DNA from: Candidatus Sulfopaludibacter sp. SbA3
GTDB taxonomy: Bacteria; Acidobacteriota; Terriglobia; Bryobacterales; Bryobacteraceae
Reading direction: 5' to 3'
Length of the DNA stretch: 64,000 nt
NCBI GenBank assembly: GCA_945890485.1
Contig: CAMDCN010000004.1
Coordinates: 186,001-250,000, forward strand
Shown here: one piece after another, positions 44,555-52,292 of the stretch
How positions within the stretch are numbered: the first letter of the stretch is position 1
How the letters are laid out: every line of letters starts with the position of its first letter
The notes under the pieces: generated by a model
Told to the model about the DNA's origin: nothing
The model's input: the letters and a program-made list of their open reading frames with translations, nothing else
Databases searched by the model: none
Program-made: the position numbers and the translations under genes

Positions 44555-45025
44555 TTAGCCGCCCGCAAACGGCGGCAGTACGGGGGTTGCCTTCACAGTC
44601 CCCAACGCTACCGTTGTCCGCGTCCGCACAATCCCCGCTAGGCTCTTCAGCCGCTCACTCAGGAATCCATCTAACGCCCGTGGACTCGCCGTCACCACTT
44701 TCAACAGGTAGTCGTCGTCACCCGCCACATGGTGGCACTCCAACACCTCGGCAAATGCCGTGACCTTCTTCAAAAACGGAGCCCGGTACCGAGGATGCCC
44801 CAGCGTCACGAACACGAACGCCGTCATCGCGAGCCCTACCGCCTCCGGCTCCACCAGCACCGTGAATCCCTTCACGACGCCCCTCGCCTCCAGCGCCCGT
44901 ACATGCGCTGTCACCGACGGGGCCGATACGCCCAGCTCCGCTGCCAACTCCGCCCAGCTCATCCGCCCGTTCGCGGCGAGCAGGGTCAACAGTTTCGTAT
45001 CGAACTCAGAAATCTCTTCTGGCAT
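44555..45025 (-). CDS. Lrp/AsnC-family transcriptional regulator
   Basis: The 156-aa protein has an N-terminal winged helix-turn-helix (FDTKLLTLLAANGRMSWAEL, then AELGVSAPSVTAHVRALEAR) and a C-terminal RAM ligand-binding domain (CHHVAGDDDYLLKVVT). These proteins sense amino acids and often regulate a neighbouring gene and themselves. ATG 45025 is chosen because TATTAT (minus strand, 45038-45033) lies 7 nt before it; ATG 45034 would fall inside that box. The effector is unknown. Confidence 0.88.
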   Translation of the reverse strand: MPEEISEFDTKLLTLLAANGRMSWAELAAELGVSAPSVTAHVRALEARGVVKGFTVLVEPEAVGLAMTAFVFVTLGHPRYRAPFLKKVTAFAEVLECHHVAGDDDYLLKVVTASPRALDGFLSERLKSLAGIVRTRTTVALGTVKATPVLPPFAGG

Positions 45026-45031
45026 TTGATT

Positions 45032-45038
45032 CATAATA
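45032..45038. promoter_or_regulatory. Overlapping divergent -10 boxes (Lrp gene and 138-aa gene)
   Basis: The seven bases CATAATA read as CATAAT on plus, 6 nt before ATG 45044, and as TATTAT on minus, 7 nt before ATG 45025. The two divergent promoters would therefore share one melting region, and both mRNAs would be leaderless. An Lrp-type protein bound here could control both. Confidence 0.4.
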
Positions 45039-45043
45039 CAGAA

Positions 45044-45460
45044 ATGCTTTCCGCTTTAGAATCTGAATCCGCACTCGCGGCATTCCTTGCAGCCTTCTCC
45101 GCGACCACCCTCCCGAAAGAGCAGTGGACCCACGCCGCCCACGTCACCGTCGCCGCCGCCTGGATACACGAAAACTCCGCCACCGCCCTCGACCGTCTCC
45201 GCCCCGCCATTCGCGAATACAATGCCGCCACCGGCGGCCTGAACACCGAAACCTCCGGCTATCACGAAACCCTCACCCGATTCTGGGTCCTCCGCATCAC
45301 CGAAACCCTCCCGCAAGAAAAAAGCCGCCTCGAAGCCGTCCGCGACGCTGTCGCTCGCTACGGCCCGCAAAGCGGCCTGTTTCGCCGGTACTACAGCTTC
45401 GACGTCGTCAATTCGGTAGACGCGCGCCGCGAGTGGATCGCCCCGGATCTATTGGGGTAG
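45044..45460 (+). CDS. Hypothetical protein, divergent from the Lrp regulator
   Basis: The 138-aa all-alpha protein has AFSATTLPKEQWTHAAHVTV, ALDRLRPAIREYNAATGGLN and ETSGYHETLTRFWVLRITET. His, Trp and Tyr residues are regularly spaced, but no family is recognised. There is no signal peptide. Its 3' end overlaps the convergent NTF2-like gene by 12 nt. The divergent layout makes it a candidate target of the Lrp/AsnC protein. Confidence 0.65.
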   Translation: MLSALESESALAAFLAAFSATTLPKEQWTHAAHVTVAAAWIHENSATALDRLRPAIREYNAATGGLNTETSGYHETLTRFWVLRITETLPQEKSRLEAVRDAVARYGPQSGLFRRYYSFDVVNSVDARREWIAPDLLG

Positions 45461-45865
45461 CTTTAGGGATTGGTGGCTCACCAACTGCCACTGCGCGCCC
45501 TTTTTCGCAAACACGTGCGTAAACGCCAAGTGCGCCTTTCCCGGCTTGCCATCCGTCACGAACTCCACGTGCGCATCGGCGTTCACCACCGCCGCCGTCC
45601 CGTAGACTCGGGCCTTCACGTTGCCATACTTCACGGAAACATACTTCTGCTTCCCGCTTCGCATCGACTCAATGTAGCCAGCCTTCGTCTCCACCAGTCC
45701 CGTCGAATGCAGGTAGTGCAGGTCGTCGGCCAGCACCTTGCCGAGCAGCGCAAAGTTGTTTTTCGTAATCCCGGCGGCCCAATCCTGTTCGGCCTTTTTC
45801 ACATCGTCTTCGGCGCCAGCAAACGCGGCGGCAGCCAGCAGCAAGGTAGCTAGAAAAAATCGCAT
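45449..45865 (-). CDS. Secreted NTF2-like (DUF4440-type) protein
   Basis: The 138-aa product has a signal peptide (MRFFLATLLLAAAAFAGA) and an NTF2/SnoaL-type fold signature: VKKAEQDWAAGITKNNFALL, LADDLHYLHSTGLVETKAGY, then AFTHVFAKKGAQWQLVSHQS. The cone-shaped fold binds small ligands; no catalytic function can be named. The ATG at 45865 keeps the signal peptide. It is 7 nt after anmK in the same direction. Confidence 0.8.
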   Translation of the reverse strand: MRFFLATLLLAAAAFAGAEDDVKKAEQDWAAGITKNNFALLGKVLADDLHYLHSTGLVETKAGYIESMRSGKQKYVSVKYGNVKARVYGTAAVVNADAHVEFVTDGKPGKAHLAFTHVFAKKGAQWQLVSHQSLKLPQ

Positions 45866-45872
45866 ATGGGCA

Positions 45873-46922
45873 TTATGGCGTGATTTGCCCCAGCACAACA
45901 GCATGGTGCGCCCCGGTTGCCGACGGCAGGTTCCCCGGCTTCCGCAGCCACGTCTGCCGCGCCAGCATCGCGAAGGCCACCGCCTCTTTCGCCATCACGG
46001 GAATGCCCCACTCCGCCGTCGTCGTCACCCGGGTCCCGGGCAACAATGCGATCAGATGGGACATGATCATCGGGTTCAGCGTCCCGCCCCCGGCCGCGAT
46101 CAGTTCGTCGGTGCCGGCCGGGATCGCCTGCGCAATCGAAGCCGCGGTGAACACCGTCGCCGTCGCGAGCAGGTCCTCGAGCGGTAGCTGCGTAGCCAAC
46201 AACTCCGCGACAAACTCCCGGCCGTACTGTTCTCGCCCGCAACTCTTCGGAGGCTTCTTCGAAAAGTAGGGTGCCTTCAGCAAATCGCCCAACAGCGCCC
46301 GATTCACATTCCCCCGCAGTGCCAGCTTAGCCCCCCGGTCGTAGCTGAGCTTGCCCTTGGAGACCACCCACGCCAACTGGTCCATCACCATATTCCCCGG
46401 CCCGGTATCAAACGCGATCGCGTTCGCCCCCGGCCGCAGGACCGTGATGTTCGCGATCCCCCCAATATTCAGCGCCACCCGCGTCAACTTCTTATGGCGG
46501 AACAAAAGATCATCCACAAACGGAACCAGCGGAGCCCCCTGCCCTCCCGCCGCCATATCGCGCGGCCGGAAATTCGATACCACCGGTTTCCCTGTCCGCT
46601 CAGCCAACACCTGCGCCTCGCCCAATTGCAGCGTGCATCCTTTTTCATGGAACACCGTCTGCCCATGGCATCCGATCAAGTCGATCGGTGTCGTGAGCTT
46701 CGCCACTGCCTTTGCATACAACTCCGCCAATCGGAAGTTCCAGCGCGCAATCTCCGCCGTATGCGTCGCTGCATTCGAAATCGAATGCAGCCCCTCGCGC
46801 ACGGCAGTGCTATATAGCACCTCTCGGTGCTCCAGCAGCGACCATCCGCCCTTGGCAAACTCCACCACCGCCAGGCTGATCCCGTCGAGCGAGGTCCCGC
46901 TCATGATTCCGCAAACCCGCAT
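45873..46922 (-). CDS. anmK: Anhydro-N-acetylmuramic acid kinase AnmK
   Basis: The 349-aa kinase recycles peptidoglycan by converting anhMurNAc to MurNAc-6-phosphate. VCGIMSGTSLDGISLAVVEF opens the ATPase fold; IGCHGQTVFHEK, ALNIGGIANITVLRP and FDTGPGNMVMDQLAW are family motifs. The ATG overlaps the mutS stop as TAATG, so its translation is coupled to mutS. Confidence 0.95.
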   Translation of the reverse strand: MRVCGIMSGTSLDGISLAVVEFAKGGWSLLEHREVLYSTAVREGLHSISNAATHTAEIARWNFRLAELYAKAVAKLTTPIDLIGCHGQTVFHEKGCTLQLGEAQVLAERTGKPVVSNFRPRDMAAGGQGAPLVPFVDDLLFRHKKLTRVALNIGGIANITVLRPGANAIAFDTGPGNMVMDQLAWVVSKGKLSYDRGAKLALRGNVNRALLGDLLKAPYFSKKPPKSCGREQYGREFVAELLATQLPLEDLLATATVFTAASIAQAIPAGTDELIAAGGGTLNPMIMSHLIALLPGTRVTTTAEWGIPVMAKEAVAFAMLARQTWLRKPGNLPSATGAHHAVVLGQITP

Positions 46923-49450
46923 TAGCCCAACTCCTTCTGCAGCGTCGCCAGAATCTGCAGCGCTTCAATCGGCCGCAACTCGTCCAGCTTCAACGCCCGG
47001 ATCCGCGCCGCCAAGTCCCCTGTCACCGGCTCGAACAGCCGTATCTGCAAAGGAGCCTGCCGCGGCGGGGCCACGACGGTCTCCTCGGTCTGCTCATGCA
47101 GCGCAAGAATCTCCCGCGCGCGTTCAATCACCGTCGAAGGTAGCGCCGCCAGACGCGCTACTTCGATACCGTAGCTCTTATCCGCCGCCCCGGGTTCCAC
47201 TCGGCGAAGGAAAATGATCTGGTCGCCGGCCTCTTTCACAGAGACGTGCAGGTTGCAGACGCCTCGCATCCTTTCTGCCAGCACGGTTAGCTCATGGTAA
47301 TGCGTCGCGAACAAGGTCCGCGCCCCGATCCGTTCGTGGACGTGCTCGACGACGGCCCACGCCAGCGCCAAGCCATCGTAGGTCGCCGTACCCCGGCCAA
47401 TCTCGTCCAGGATGATCAGACTATTCTTCGTCGCGGTATTGAGGATGACGGCCGTCTCCGTCATCTCCACCATAAAGGTGCTCCGGCCCCTCGCCAGATT
47501 GTCCGCCGCGCCAATGCGTGTGAACACCCGGTCCACCACCGGCAGCGTCGCCGACTGCGCCGGTACGAACGAACCCAACTGCGCCAAGATCGAAATCAAC
47601 GCGGTCTGGCGCAAATACGTCGATTTTCCGCCCATATTCGGGCCCGTGATGATTCCCAGAAACTCGCCCTGCGTGTTCAGCGAAACGTCATTAGGAATGA
47701 ACCGCTGCGCGTCCCGCTCGGCCAGCTTCTCAATCACCGGATGCCGCCCGCCCACAATCCGCAGCTCTCCACTCTCGGTAAACTGCGGCCGTACATACCG
47801 GTTTTGCGCCGCTACCTGCGCCAAACCCGCCGTCAAATCCAGCTCCGCTACCGCGTTCGCGGCCAGCCGGATCCGCTCGGCCTGCGTCGCCGCAAAGGTC
47901 CGCACGGCCGTGAACAGTTCGCGCTCGATCGTTAGAATCTTGTCTTCGGCGTCAAGGATCTTGCTTTCAAGCTCCTTCAACTCTGGGGTCGTGAACCGCT
48001 CGGCATTCACGAGCGTCTGCTTCCGGTCGTAGTCCGCCGGCACCCGATCCATGTTCGACTTCGAGATCTCGATGTAGTAGCCGAATACGTTATTGAAGCG
48101 AACCTTCAGCGACGAGATTCCCGTCCGCCCGCGCTCCCGCGTCTCGATCCCGGCGATGTACTGCTTCGAGTTGCGGCTAATGTCCCGCAATTGGTCCAGG
48201 TCGGACGAAATGCCGTCGCGGATCGTACCGCCGTCGGTCAGGTTCAGTGGCGGCTCTTCGGCAATGGTCGTCAGTATCCGGTCCCGGACTTCGGCCACTT
48301 CGTCGAACCGCGGTTCCCCCAGCAATTGGTTCAGCGCTGGGATCTTCCCCAGGGATGATCCTAACGCGTACATCTCCCGCGGGCTCGCCGTCCCCAGCGT
48401 CACCTTCGCCAGCAGCCGCTCCAAATCCAAAATCGAACCCAGCACCTGACGCAGCCCCGTCCGCAGAATCGTGTCCTGCAGCAACTTCTCCACCGAGTCC
48501 AGCCGCTCTTCAATCTCTGTCAGCTGCACCGACGGCCGCAGCAAACGCCGCCGCAGCAACCGCCCGCCCATCCCAGTCATCGTCTCGTCCAGCACGTGGA
48601 CCAGCGTCGACTCTTTCGCCTCGCCCGCGAACAACGGCTCCACCAGTTCCAGGTTTCGCACCGTCACCGCGTCCAGCACCATCGTCTCGTTCCGGTCAAA
48701 AAAGGCTGGCCGATCCAGATGCGTCAGCGATGCCCGTTGCGTGTCCCGCAGATAATGCAGCACCGCCCCCGCCGCACCGGTGGCCAGGGGCTTTTCCGCC
48801 AGTCCACAGCCATCGAGCGACAGCAGCCCGAAGTGCTCCCGCAGCGTCCGCGTGGCGTAGTCGCTATCAAACACCCAGGCATCGATATCCGTCCGCCCCC
48901 GCAGCCCCGGCCACTCGACGCCCGCCGGCGCCAACACCTCGCGCACGTTCAAGCTTTCCAGTTGTGGCCCAACCTCTTCGAGCGGCAACTCCGTCGATCG
49001 GAACTCGCCCGTCGAGACATCGACGTATGCCAGCCCCACCCGGTTGGCCTTCTTCACGACCGCCGCCAGGTAGTTGTTCTCCCGGCTCCGCAGCATGTTC
49101 GCGTCCGTCGCCGTGCCCGGCGTCACGATCCGCGTGATCTCGCGCCGGACGATCTTCTTGCCCGGGCTCGGCGCCTCCATCTGCTCACAGATGGCCACGC
49201 GATAGCCCTTGGCGATCAACCGGGCGAGATAGCCATCGGCGGCGTGATACGGCACCCCGGCCATCGGAATCGGCTGCTCGGCGTCCTTGTTCCGGGAGGT
49301 GAGCGTGATCTCCAGTTCGCGCGCCGCGATGACGGCATCGTCCATGAACAACTCGTAGAAGTCGCCCATGCGGAAGAAGAGCAGGGCCCCTGGCACCTGC
49401 TCCTTCACGCTGTGATACTGCCGCATCAGCGGCGTAGGTTCAGCCGCCAT
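46922..49450 (-). CDS. mutS: DNA mismatch repair protein MutS
   Basis: The 842-aa mismatch-recognition ATPase has the N-terminal mismatch-binding FFRMGDFYELFMDDA (Phe-x-Glu wedge region). Domains II-IV are of normal length, followed by the ABC ATPase with Walker A in GPNMGGKSTYLRQ, the TFMVEMTETAVIL signature and DEIGRGTATYDG. It ends with a short MutL/dimer tail. It starts 2 nt after the dehydrogenase stop. Confidence 0.97.
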   Translation of the reverse strand: MAAEPTPLMRQYHSVKEQVPGALLFFRMGDFYELFMDDAVIAARELEITLTSRNKDAEQPIPMAGVPYHAADGYLARLIAKGYRVAICEQMEAPSPGKKIVRREITRIVTPGTATDANMLRSRENNYLAAVVKKANRVGLAYVDVSTGEFRSTELPLEEVGPQLESLNVREVLAPAGVEWPGLRGRTDIDAWVFDSDYATRTLREHFGLLSLDGCGLAEKPLATGAAGAVLHYLRDTQRASLTHLDRPAFFDRNETMVLDAVTVRNLELVEPLFAGEAKESTLVHVLDETMTGMGGRLLRRRLLRPSVQLTEIEERLDSVEKLLQDTILRTGLRQVLGSILDLERLLAKVTLGTASPREMYALGSSLGKIPALNQLLGEPRFDEVAEVRDRILTTIAEEPPLNLTDGGTIRDGISSDLDQLRDISRNSKQYIAGIETRERGRTGISSLKVRFNNVFGYYIEISKSNMDRVPADYDRKQTLVNAERFTTPELKELESKILDAEDKILTIERELFTAVRTFAATQAERIRLAANAVAELDLTAGLAQVAAQNRYVRPQFTESGELRIVGGRHPVIEKLAERDAQRFIPNDVSLNTQGEFLGIITGPNMGGKSTYLRQTALISILAQLGSFVPAQSATLPVVDRVFTRIGAADNLARGRSTFMVEMTETAVILNTATKNSLIILDEIGRGTATYDGLALAWAVVEHVHERIGARTLFATHYHELTVLAERMRGVCNLHVSVKEAGDQIIFLRRVEPGAADKSYGIEVARLAALPSTVIERAREILALHEQTEETVVAPPRQAPLQIRLFEPVTGDLAARIRALKLDELRPIEALQILATLQKELG

Positions 49451-49452
49451 GC

Positions 49453-50718
49453 TTACGCGTAAATACCCCGCAGCTTAATCGCGAAGGCCACGCGGTCCAG
49501 CGCGAGCATGTAGGCTGCGGTGCGGTTGTCGACGTTGTGATCGCGGGAATATTTGGAGACGTCGCGGAAACTTTCGACCATGATTTCTTCGAGCCGATCG
49601 TTCACCAGTTGCTCATTCCAGAAGTAGCCTTGACGGTCCTGCACCCATTCGAAGTACGACACCGTCACGCCGCCGGCATTAGCGAGAATGTCCGGAATCA
49701 CGAAGACGCCGCGGTCCCGCAGGATGGCATCGGCCAGCGCCGTCGTCGGACCGTTGGCGCCTTCGCAGAGGATCTTGCAGTTGATCTTTGGCGCGGTCTC
49801 TTGCGTAATCACGTTTTCTTTGGCGGCAGGGAGCAGCACGTCGCAATCGAGGTACAGCGCTTCGGGTGCCGTCAGGTTCGTCGATTCCGGGAAGTCGAGA
49901 ATCGAGCCGGTCGACCGCTTGTGCTTCAAAAGCCCTTCAACATCCAGGCCGTTCTCGTTGTAGACGGCGCCGTCGGTTTCGATGACGGCGATCACTTTGA
50001 TGCCTTCCTTCGCCATCAACCGGGCAGCCATGCCGCCGACGTTGCCAAAGCCCTGAATGACAACGCGGGCCTTCGTCGGAGGAATATGGAAGTTCTTCAA
50101 CGCTTCCTTCGAGACAAACAAACAGCCTCGCCCCGTCGCCTCGGGCCGGCCGCGCGATCCACCCAAGTTCAAAGGCTTTCCGGTCACGACCGCCGTCGTG
50201 GTCTCCCGGCGATGCATTGAATAGGTGTCCATGATCCAAGCCATGGTCCGCTCGTTCGTATTCATGTCCGGTGCCGGGACGTCTTTCTCCGGTCCGATGA
50301 TGTCGATAATAGCCGACGTATACCGCCGGGTGACTCGTTCGAGTTCGATCTCGGACATGATGGATGGGTTGCAGATGACGCCGCCCTTGCCGCCACCATA
50401 GGGAAGGTTGACCACGGCGCACTTCCAAGTCATCCAAGACGCCAGCGCCCGCACTTCGTCCAGCGTGACGTCCGGCGCATAGCGAATGCCGCCCTTGGCC
50501 GGGCCGCGAGCGATGGAATGTTGCACGCGATAGCCGGTAAAGACTTCGATTTGGCCATCGTCCAACACAACAGGAATCGAGACGGTCAACTCTTTCGCGG
50601 GGCTCTTCAGAACCTTGCGGATGCCCGGATCGAGCGCCAGACGCTCGGCGGCGTCGTTGAATCGGATCTCGGCATTACGCCATGGGTTGAACTCGTCAGA
50701 AGAATGGTCAGGGAGCAT
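49453..50718 (-). CDS. gdhA: Glutamate (Glu/Leu/Phe/Val) dehydrogenase
   Basis: The 421-aa hexameric-type dehydrogenase converts glutamate and 2-oxoglutarate. It has [39 protein letters not shown] with the catalytic Lys, the Rossmann [16 protein letters not shown], and [14 protein letters not shown] near the C-terminus. The cofactor cannot be told with certainty. GAGG is placed 5 nt before the ATG. It is the first gene of gdhA-mutS-anmK-NTF2-like on the minus strand. Confidence 0.93.
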   Translation of the reverse strand: MLPDHSSDEFNPWRNAEIRFNDAAERLALDPGIRKVLKSPAKELTVSIPVVLDDGQIEVFTGYRVQHSIARGPAKGGIRYAPDVTLDEVRALASWMTWKCAVVNLPYGGGKGGVICNPSIMSEIELERVTRRYTSAIIDIIGPEKDVPAPDMNTNERTMAWIMDTYSMHRRETTTAVVTGKPLNLGGSRGRPEATGRGCLFVSKEALKNFHIPPTKARVVIQGFGNVGGMAARLMAKEGIKVIAVIETDGAVYNENGLDVEGLLKHKRSTGSILDFPESTNLTAPEALYLDCDVLLPAAKENVITQETAPKINCKILCEGANGPTTALADAILRDRGVFVIPDILANAGGVTVSYFEWVQDRQGYFWNEQLVNDRLEEIMVESFRDVSKYSRDHNVDNRTAAYMLALDRVAFAIKLRGIYA

Positions 50719-50729
50719 AGGTCCTCGGG

Positions 50730-50797
50730 TCGATTTTCGGAGGGCTTCGGCCTCTTATTATGGCATTGGTTCCCTGGCTCCTCCTTTCCCGCTTGGC
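50730..50797 (+). repeat. Copy A of a start-region repeat with a UUCG hairpin
   Basis: This stretch matches 52224-52292 closely across about 68 bp, from TCGAT through a cUUCGg hairpin (50740-50754) to the first dozen codons. The hairpin pairs GAG-GC with GCCTC around the UUCG loop, with one bulged G. It lies between gdhA and the DUF2341 gene. Confidence 0.7.
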
Positions 50798-50822
50798 GGC
50801 CGTTGGGTCGCTCATCGCCATG
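50760..50822 (+). pseudogene. Truncated 5' end of a paralogue of the 1036-aa secreted protein
   Basis: ATG 50760 begins MALVPWLLLSRLAAVGS, a signal peptide resembling MALVLRLLPLLVGSALLA of the protein at 52254. The similarity ends after about 20 codons, and from 50823 the DNA is the 3' end of the DUF2341 gene on the other strand. The simplest reading is a truncated copy. The frame stays open to 51107 only as antisense of that gene. Confidence 0.55.
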
Positions 50823-52052
50823 TCAGGCCTCGCAGCCAAGCAATCCCTGGGCCTGCGCCACCGCGGCCAGAAGCGACTGCGCACTCGCTGCCGAGAGCTT
50901 ACCCGACTTCAGCAGAGCCTGCACCTGATTGATAAAGGCCCGAAGCTGGTTGCAGGCGGCCTTGGAGTTTCCTTTGTTCACGCTAGCCATAGCAGCGTTG
51001 AGCTTGGCATTCAGAGCGTTTCCGTTTCCGAAGTCCAAAAGGCCAGTCGATACCAGTTCCTGAACCGAGGTAACCAAACCTGCCAACAGTTGCGACGGAT
51101 CTGCTGACGTGACGCATGTAGGGTCCGCAAACCCCTCGAATTCGGGATCCATTTTGCGGACGAACACGTAGTCGACCACCATCGTGGCATTGCCCCAGGT
51201 TCGCATCCAGAATCGGCCGATCGATCCGGTCAGGTCACTACCGTCGAGCCGATAGCGGTTGGCGACGTTGGAGATGCTGAACAGGGCGGAACGATTGCAG
51301 ACCAGCGTCTCGTAGTCATGCCAGTTGTTGTCTGCCGAGACGAAGTCGTGATAGATCGGAGCGGGAAACCCGATGCCGAAATACTGGCCATAGTTCTGGA
51401 TCCCCGTGATCACGACACCGAGGTCCGGGTACACTAGCGAGGCGTAGATGTCGGCCCAGCCAGCGTCCCGTTTTGCTCGCGCGCCGAATGCGATCGGCAC
51501 GGCGAAGGTGGCCGACAAAGGCCCATAGACGCCCTCCCCAGAGTTGATGGCGTCACCCACCATGGTTAGGTTTCCTCCGCCAACAGTGATGTCCGGGCCG
51601 CTGCCGCCACTGCCCGCCGGGTCGAACTGAATGGACCATTTGGCAGTGTCCAAACTGGAGCCGTCGAATCCGTCAAAGAAGATAAAGGTCGCATTGCCAT
51701 CGGATCCGCTGAGTGCTGCAAAATCGCCATAGCTGATTTGAATGGTGTTCGAGCCTGGATTCAGAGTCGGTACTTTGACCCAGAGCGTGGTTTGGGTCGT
51801 ATTGCACCCTGTTTGGAGCCAATAGCTCAAGAGAGCGCCGCTCAAACTGGCAAACCGGATGTCATCGCAGTCCGGCTGCATTCTTGCTAATGCCACCAAC
51901 TGAGCGGTGTTGACGACGACCCTGACCTGGTAATTGGTTAACGGTTCAGTCCCAGGGTGAATGATGTTGAGCGGTTCCTGGTATGGATTCGCGGCCTCAG
52001 CGGATAGCGCGGTACACGCCAAAATCAAACTGGCAATTTGTTCTCGCTTCAT
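50823..52052 (-). CDS. Secreted DUF2341-domain protein with a C-terminal FIMAH-like repeat
   Basis: The 409-aa protein has a signal peptide (MKREQIASLILACTALSAEA). A DUF2341 domain follows (PLTNYQVRVVVNTAQLVALA; CDDIRFASLSGALLSYWLQT), then a concanavalin-like beta-sandwich region (TFIFFDGFDGSSLDTAKWSI) and a C-terminal helical FIMAH-like unit (LNAKLNAAMASVNKGNSKAA; LRAFINQVQALLKSGKLSAA). It probably binds carbohydrate or surface material. GGAG lies 8 nt before the ATG at 52052; the open frame to 52136 lacks a signal peptide. Confidence 0.8.
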   Translation of the reverse strand: MKREQIASLILACTALSAEAANPYQEPLNIIHPGTEPLTNYQVRVVVNTAQLVALARMQPDCDDIRFASLSGALLSYWLQTGCNTTQTTLWVKVPTLNPGSNTIQISYGDFAALSGSDGNATFIFFDGFDGSSLDTAKWSIQFDPAGSGGSGPDITVGGGNLTMVGDAINSGEGVYGPLSATFAVPIAFGARAKRDAGWADIYASLVYPDLGVVITGIQNYGQYFGIGFPAPIYHDFVSADNNWHDYETLVCNRSALFSISNVANRYRLDGSDLTGSIGRFWMRTWGNATMVVDYVFVRKMDPEFEGFADPTCVTSADPSQLLAGLVTSVQELVSTGLLDFGNGNALNAKLNAAMASVNKGNSKAACNQLRAFINQVQALLKSGKLSAASAQSLLAAVAQAQGLLGCEA

Positions 52053-52223
52053 GCTGAACTCCGGTGCAATCCGATGCCCAGAATTAAGCCCCTTTCTGCG
52101 TAGGGATCTGTGTGCGATCTGAGGAGGACCACCCACACGTCAGGGAAACTTGGCCCAATTGTGGCTGATTTGAGCCTAGGCGGCCCCGGGCATCAACTGC
52201 CAACCGGAGCATGGGTGCGCAGG

Positions 52224-52292
52224 TCGATATACTGAGGGCTTCGGCCTTCCATTATGGCATTGGTTCTACGACTCCTCCCCCTCCTGGTTGGC
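52224..52292 (+). repeat. Copy B of the start-region repeat with a UUCG hairpin
   Basis: This copy holds TATACT (52228-52233, a possible -10). A six-pair hairpin follows (GAGGGC 52234-52239, loop UUCG, GCCTTC 52244-52249), then the ATG at 52254. The structure is kept between the copies although the loop-distal bases differ, which hints at a role in the mRNA leader. Confidence 0.65.
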
